Source of the DNA: Candidatus Sifarchaeum subterraneum
GTDB lineage: Archaea; Asgardarchaeota; Sifarchaeia; Sifarchaeales; Sifarchaeaceae
Assembly (NCBI GenBank): GCA_016292335.1
Contig: JAECRX010000147.1
Span: forward strand, 1 to 9,598
Length of the DNA: 9,598 nt
Reading direction: 5' to 3'
Under the pieces are notes generated by a model. That model ran no database searches. It was not told the DNA's origin and saw only the letters and a list, made by a program, of their open reading frames with translations. Positions 6,574-9,598 of the stretch are shown in pieces. Numbering within the stretch: position 1 is the first letter of the stretch; every line of letters begins with the position of its first letter. The position numbers were made by a program, and so were the translations under genes.

Positions 6574-7851
6574 TTGGAGATCATAATCAAACCAGTTGAT
6601 CAAGTATCGGGTACTATAGCAGCACCTCCTTCGAAGTCTTATTCTCATAGAGCTATAATTATGTCTTCACTTGCTAGAGGAAAATCAGAAATATTCAATA
6701 TTCTAAAGGCAAACGATGTATTTGCATCAATTGAGGCTTGCAAAGCTTTTGGGGCTAAAATTCAGGAAGATAATGATCGTTGGATAGTAGAAGGAGCAAA
6801 ACTTTCGGTTCCGAAGCACGAAATTAATTGCAAGAATTCAGGCACAACTTTAAGAATCATGACATCTGTAGCAACCTTAGTACCCTCTGGAATGGTTACG
6901 CTCACAGGAAGTGCCTCATTAAGAAGAAGACCGATTACCCCTCTTTTAGAGGCATTGAAGCAACTTGGAAGCGAATGTTATTCGAAGAACGGTTTCCCAC
7001 CTGTCACGATAAGAGGTGGAAAATTAAACGGCGGAATTGCAAAATTACCTGGTGATATCAGTTCCCAATTTATCACTGGGTTATTAATCGCATGCCCTCT
7101 TGCGAAAAACAATAGCACTCTGGAACTAACTACTCCGCTGGTCTCAAAACCCTATGTAGAAATGACCCTGAAAATGCTGAATAAATATGGAATCAACGTG
7201 ATTGTTGACAAAGAAATGCATAAGTTTTTCATTCCGTCATCTCAGAACTATCATCCAATAAAATTTAATGTTCCTGGAGATTATTCGTCTGCTGCATTCT
7301 TATTCGCTTTAGGAGCTTTGGCTGGTAAAGTTGAGGTCAAAAATCTTGATCATGAGGATGTTCAAGGAGATAAGAAAATCTTAGAGATACTCAAAGAAAT
7401 GGGTGCTAATGTCAGGGTCAGAAAGGATCTAATTGAGATCGAAAAATCAGATCTTGTTGGAATTGATATCGATTGTAGTGAGACACCAGATTTACTTCCT
7501 ATATGTTCTGTACTTGGAGCTTTTGTAAAAGGAAAAACACACATCTTTAATGCAGAACATGTGCGGCATAAAGAAAGTGATAGAATCCGATCCATGACCT
7601 TAGAGCTAAGGAAAATGGGTGCAAAAGTCTATGAAAAGCCAGATGGAATGATTCTTGAAGGAACTGGAAAGTTAAAGGGGGCTAAGCTGGATTCTCATGG
7701 CGATCACAGGGTTTTTATGGCACTTGTTGCTGCTGCGTTAATGGCAGACAAAAACAGCAGTATAGCTGGTTTAGAAACCATAAAAGACTCATATCCCTCT
7801 TTTATTGACGATTTGAATTGGTTAGGAGTTAAAACAGAGGTTTTTAGATGA
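6574..7851 (+). CDS. aroA: 5-enolpyruvylshikimate-3-phosphate (EPSP) synthase
   Basis: It transfers the enolpyruvyl group of phosphoenolpyruvate to shikimate 3-phosphate. The N-terminal site PSKSYSHRA contains K21, S22 and R26, matching K22/S23/R27 of E. coli. SGTTLR begins at S89, and LRRRPITPLLEAL supplies R119. GDISSQFITGLLIA is the shikimate-phosphate loop. D306 (TPDLLP), the KESDR block at 333-337 and GDHR at 376-379 complete the active site. Length is 425 residues, normal for the family. The start is TTG immediately after the aroK stop, with no canonical ribosome site upstream; reading from it gives MEIIIKPVDQVSGTI, which fits relatives. Coupling to aroK probably drives initiation. By eye, SGTTLR has a threonine where the E. 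coli NAGTA loop has alanine; I draw no conclusion about inhibitor sensitivity. Its stop overlaps aroC by four bases. Confidence 0.97.
   Translation: MEIIIKPVDQVSGTIAAPPSKSYSHRAIIMSSLARGKSEIFNILKANDVFASIEACKAFGAKIQEDNDRWIVEGAKLSVPKHEINCKNSGTTLRIMTSVATLVPSGMVTLTGSASLRRRPITPLLEALKQLGSECYSKNGFPPVTIRGGKLNGGIAKLPGDISSQFITGLLIACPLAKNNSTLELTTPLVSKPYVEMTLKMLNKYGINVIVDKEMHKFFIPSSQNYHPIKFNVPGDYSSAAFLFALGALAGKVEVKNLDHEDVQGDKKILEILKEMGANVRVRKDLIEIEKSDLVGIDIDCSETPDLLPICSVLGAFVKGKTHIFNAEHVRHKESDRIRSMTLELRKMGAKVYEKPDGMILEGTGKLKGAKLDSHGDHRVFMALVAAALMADKNSSIAGLETIKDSYPSFIDDLNWLGVKTEVFR
7837..7841 (+). promoter_or_regulatory. Ribosome binding site of aroC (GAGGT)
   Basis: GAGGT ends six bases before the aroC ATG, inside the end of aroA. 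The motif and spacing are identical to those of aroE. Confidence 0.75.
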
Positions 7852-8948
7852 ATGGAAATTCATTAGGGAAAGCTTTCAAAGTGACCTCATTTGGTGAAAG
7901 CCATGGAAAAATCGTGGGAATTACCATAGATGGGTGTCCCGCAGGTCTTAAGCTCGATGAGCAAGACATTCAAAGAGAATTAGACAGAAGGAAACCTGGA
8001 GAAAGCGAAATTTCGACTACCAGAAAAGAGGAAGACAAGGTGGAGATTCTTTCAGGAGTTTTCAATGGATTTACAACTGGAGCACCAATTTGCATGCTTA
8101 CATGGAACAAGGATATAAACAGCAGCAAATATGAACTCATAAAGCATACACCAAGACCTGGACACGCCGATTATACTGCAAAAGTAAAATATGGAAACTT
8201 TAACGACTACAGAGGTGGAGGAAGATTCTCTGGAAGAATCACAGCGGGATTTGTGATGGCCGGTGCTGTCGCAAAAAAGTTACTCAAAAAAGTACTGAAT
8301 ATTGAGTTAATTGCATATGTGACCGAAATCGGAGGAATCAAGTCAAAGAAAATAAGTCTAGAAAAAATTCGAGAAAACAAAGAAAAAACATTGGTACGGT
8401 GCGGTGACTTAGAAACCGCTGAAAAGATGGAAAAACTCATTTTGCAAGTAAAGTCTCAAGGAGACAGCATTGGTGGAATAATTGAATGTCAAGCTGTAAA
8501 TCTCCCCATCGGATTAGGAGAACCAGTCTTTGACACATTGGAGGGTGATTTAGCTAAATCTTTGTTTGCGATCCCAGCGGTTAAAGGTGTCGAGTTTGGG
8601 AGTGGTTTTGAGGTTAGTAGGATGAAAGGCTCAGAATGCAATGATCCCTTTATCCTCAAAAATGGAAAGATATTAACCAAAACAAACCACGCAGGCGGAA
8701 TTCTTGGTGGGATAAGTAACGGCATGCCCATCGTATGTAGGGTTGCCATCAAACCAACCTCTTCGATTGATCAACCTCAAAAAACAGTTGACCTTGTTGG
8801 AAAAAAAGAAGTCGAAATTCAAGTAAAGGGAAGGCACGACCCATGTATCGTACCTAGAGCAGTGCCAGTAGTTGAAGCAATGGTTGCACTAGTTTTAGTT
8901 GATCATGTAATTCGTCAGGAACTGATAAAGAGAATATTAAAACCGTGA
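7848..8948 (+). CDS. aroC: Chorismate synthase
   Basis: It eliminates phosphate from EPSP to make chorismate, using reduced FMN as a catalyst; it is the last common step. Family blocks are complete. FGESHG at residues 15-20 includes the conserved H19. RRKPGESEISTTRKEEDKV follows, then RPGHADYTAKVKYG, and YRGGGRFSGRITAG with the archaeal-style FSGR variant. SQGDSIGGIIEC and IPAVKGVEFGSGF follow, then NHAGGILGGISNGMPI, and RHDPCIVPRAVPVVEAM with the second active-site histidine. Length is 366 residues, as usual. The ATG overlaps the aroA stop by four bases and has an ideal ribosome site. It is the last gene of the tight block, followed by a 121-base gap. No flavin reductase domain is fused, so FMN must be reduced by another protein. 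Confidence is very high. Confidence 0.98.
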   Translation: MNGNSLGKAFKVTSFGESHGKIVGITIDGCPAGLKLDEQDIQRELDRRKPGESEISTTRKEEDKVEILSGVFNGFTTGAPICMLTWNKDINSSKYELIKHTPRPGHADYTAKVKYGNFNDYRGGGRFSGRITAGFVMAGAVAKKLLKKVLNIELIAYVTEIGGIKSKKISLEKIRENKEKTLVRCGDLETAEKMEKLILQVKSQGDSIGGIIECQAVNLPIGLGEPVFDTLEGDLAKSLFAIPAVKGVEFGSGFEVSRMKGSECNDPFILKNGKILTKTNHAGGILGGISNGMPIVCRVAIKPTSSIDQPQKTVDLVGKKEVEIQVKGRHDPCIVPRAVPVVEAMVALVLVDHVIRQELIKRILKP

Positions 8949-9010
8949 ACTTTTCATCAAATATCATTTTGTCATTGTGATTTAATGGTCGAGTTCTAAA
9001 ACCGAGCAAC

Positions 9011-9016
9011 TTTTTT
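9011..9016 (+). terminator. Possible T-run terminator after aroC
   Basis: A run of six T lies 63 bases after the aroC stop, preceded by shorter T-runs at about 8951 and 8967. Archaeal termination often needs only T-rich stretches without a hairpin. The same bases (TTTTTTAAAT) could instead serve as a TATA element for pheA, so the call is weak. Confidence 0.25.
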
Positions 9017-9039
9017 AAATCATAATGAAATATCTATTG

Positions 9040-9057
9040 AAAAATGATTTTTAATAC
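9040..9057 (+). promoter_or_regulatory. Possible promoter of pheA (TATA element with dyad)
   Basis: AAAAAT-G-ATTTTT (9040-9052) is a perfect dyad that merges into TTTTTAATAC, a TATA-like element centred near 9053. The usual archaeal distance of about 25 bases would put the transcript start at or close to the ATG at 9078. The A-rich flank before it could be the BRE. This fits a near-leaderless pheA message, but then the ribosome site at 9067 would not be transcribed, so the two signals compete. Confidence 0.3.
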
Positions 9058-9066
9058 TTGTATTTT

Positions 9067-9071
9067 GAGGT
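9067..9071 (+). promoter_or_regulatory. Ribosome binding site before pheA (GAGGT)
   Basis: GAGGT is followed after exactly six bases by ATG at 9078, the same geometry as aroE and aroC. That ATG is not in the pheA frame: it opens a 10-codon ORF that stops at TGA 9108-9110. The only in-frame start nearby, GTG 9070, overlaps this site. Confidence 0.6.
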
Positions 9072-9598
9072 GAAAAGATGCGGAGGCCTGGCCTTTTCAA
9101 AGGATATTGAGAATATCCAGCCACCTAAAACTATCCAACAAAAACAAACTAGAGTTGGAGTGCTTGGTCCCCCTGGAACCTTTACCGAAGAAGCAACGAC
9201 TAAGATTTTGGATAAATCTCGTCCCTACGAGCTTGTTTTTTATAGAACAATAGAAGATGTTGTAGAGGCAGTCACAAAAAGAACAGTTGACATCGGCGTT
9301 GTCCCGATTGAAAACTCATTGCAAGGTTCAGTTACCACCACATTGGATTCGCTATCAGAAGAAAATGAAGAAAAAATTAAGATGGTTGGCGAAACTACTC
9401 TAAAGATAACACACAACTTAGCTACGGTTCCCGGGAATTCACAGATTGACTTAATTGTTTCACATCCAATGGCTTTGTCTCAATGTAGAAATTATTTAAG
9501 AAGAAATTACCCGGATGCAAAATTAATAGAAACTGTGTCGACTGTTGATGCAGCCATAAAAGTTTCCGAGAAAAAACTTGAGAATGCTGCCGCAATAG
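9070..9598 (+). CDS. pheA: Prephenate dehydratase (3' partial, start uncertain)
   Basis: It converts prephenate to phenylpyruvate, the phenylalanine branch after chorismate. The visible part, about 176 codons, carries the N-terminal GVLGPPGTFTEEAT, the hallmark VPIENSLQGSVTTTLD, ITHNLATVPG and SHPMALSQC. The frame is still open at the right edge. The catalytic TRF segment and the expected C-terminal ACT regulatory domain lie outside. There is no fused chorismate mutase domain before the dehydratase; about 27 residues of unconserved sequence precede it. The frame can start at GTG 9070 or TTG 9058, but neither has a properly spaced ribosome site. The well-placed ATG 9078 lies one frame away. 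Joining it by a single-base shift at AAAGG (9098-9102) would give MRRPGLFKDIENIQ and so on. It is separated from aroC by 121 bases and probably has its own promoter. Confidence 0.88.
   Translation, partial: MKRCGGLAFSKDIENIQPPKTIQQKQTRVGVLGPPGTFTEEATTKILDKSRPYELVFYRTIEDVVEAVTKRTVDIGVVPIENSLQGSVTTTLDSLSEENEEKIKMVGETTLKITHNLATVPGNSQIDLIVSHPMALSQCRNYLRRNYPDAKLIETVSTVDAAIKVSEKKLENAAAI

Noticed and set aside
9025..9054. ATG 9025 as the pheA start
   Set aside because: It is in the pheA frame but meets TAA at 9052 after nine codons, and it has no ribosome site.

Overview
The window is one strand of an archaeal aromatic amino acid biosynthesis cluster, with ten genes all on the + strand. In order they are a split transketolase (N-terminal subunit, 5' end outside the window, then C-terminal subunit), DAHP synthase, 3-dehydroquinate synthase, type I 3-dehydroquinate dehydratase, shikimate dehydrogenase, the archaeal GHMP-family shikimate kinase, EPSP synthase, chorismate synthase, and the first 176 or so codons of prephenate dehydratase, which runs off the right edge. 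The GHMP shikimate kinase, the two-piece transketolase, the AT-rich gaps and the GAGGT ribosome sites all point to Archaea. From remembered gene order I favour Nitrososphaeria/Thaumarchaeota, but the sequence alone does not prove that.

The logic is a full supply line. Transketolase makes erythrose 4-phosphate, and DAHP synthase joins it to phosphoenolpyruvate. AroB, AroD, AroE, AroK, AroA and AroC then carry the product to chorismate, and PheA takes prephenate toward phenylalanine. This is the canonical E4P/DAHP route, not the alternative aminoketo-sugar route of many methanogens. Layout: 2-844 tktN; 845-891 short gap with a palindrome and ribosome site; about 892-1830 tktC; 1831-2050 a gap that appears to hold a decayed N-terminal domain of DAHP synthase; about 2051-2881 aroF; 2909-4009 aroB; 4010-4136 gap with a dyad; about 4137-8948 the tightly packed block aroD-aroE-aroK-aroA-aroC (three 4-base ATGA overlaps and one zero-base junction); 8949-9069 terminator/promoter gap; pheA from about 9070.

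The enzymes look intact and carry the expected catalytic residues. The oddity is at the 5' ends. tktC and aroF have clear homology upstream of any ATG/GTG/TTG codon in their frame. pheA has an ideal ribosome site (GAGGT, six bases, ATG) that points into the wrong frame. The genes inside the tight block start normally. The gap before aroF also keeps, in the aroF frame but broken by three stops, a trace of the ferredoxin-like regulatory domain known from Thermotoga DAHP synthase. I see no mobile elements, RNA genes or CRISPR arrays, and no gene-free stretch longer than about 220 bases.
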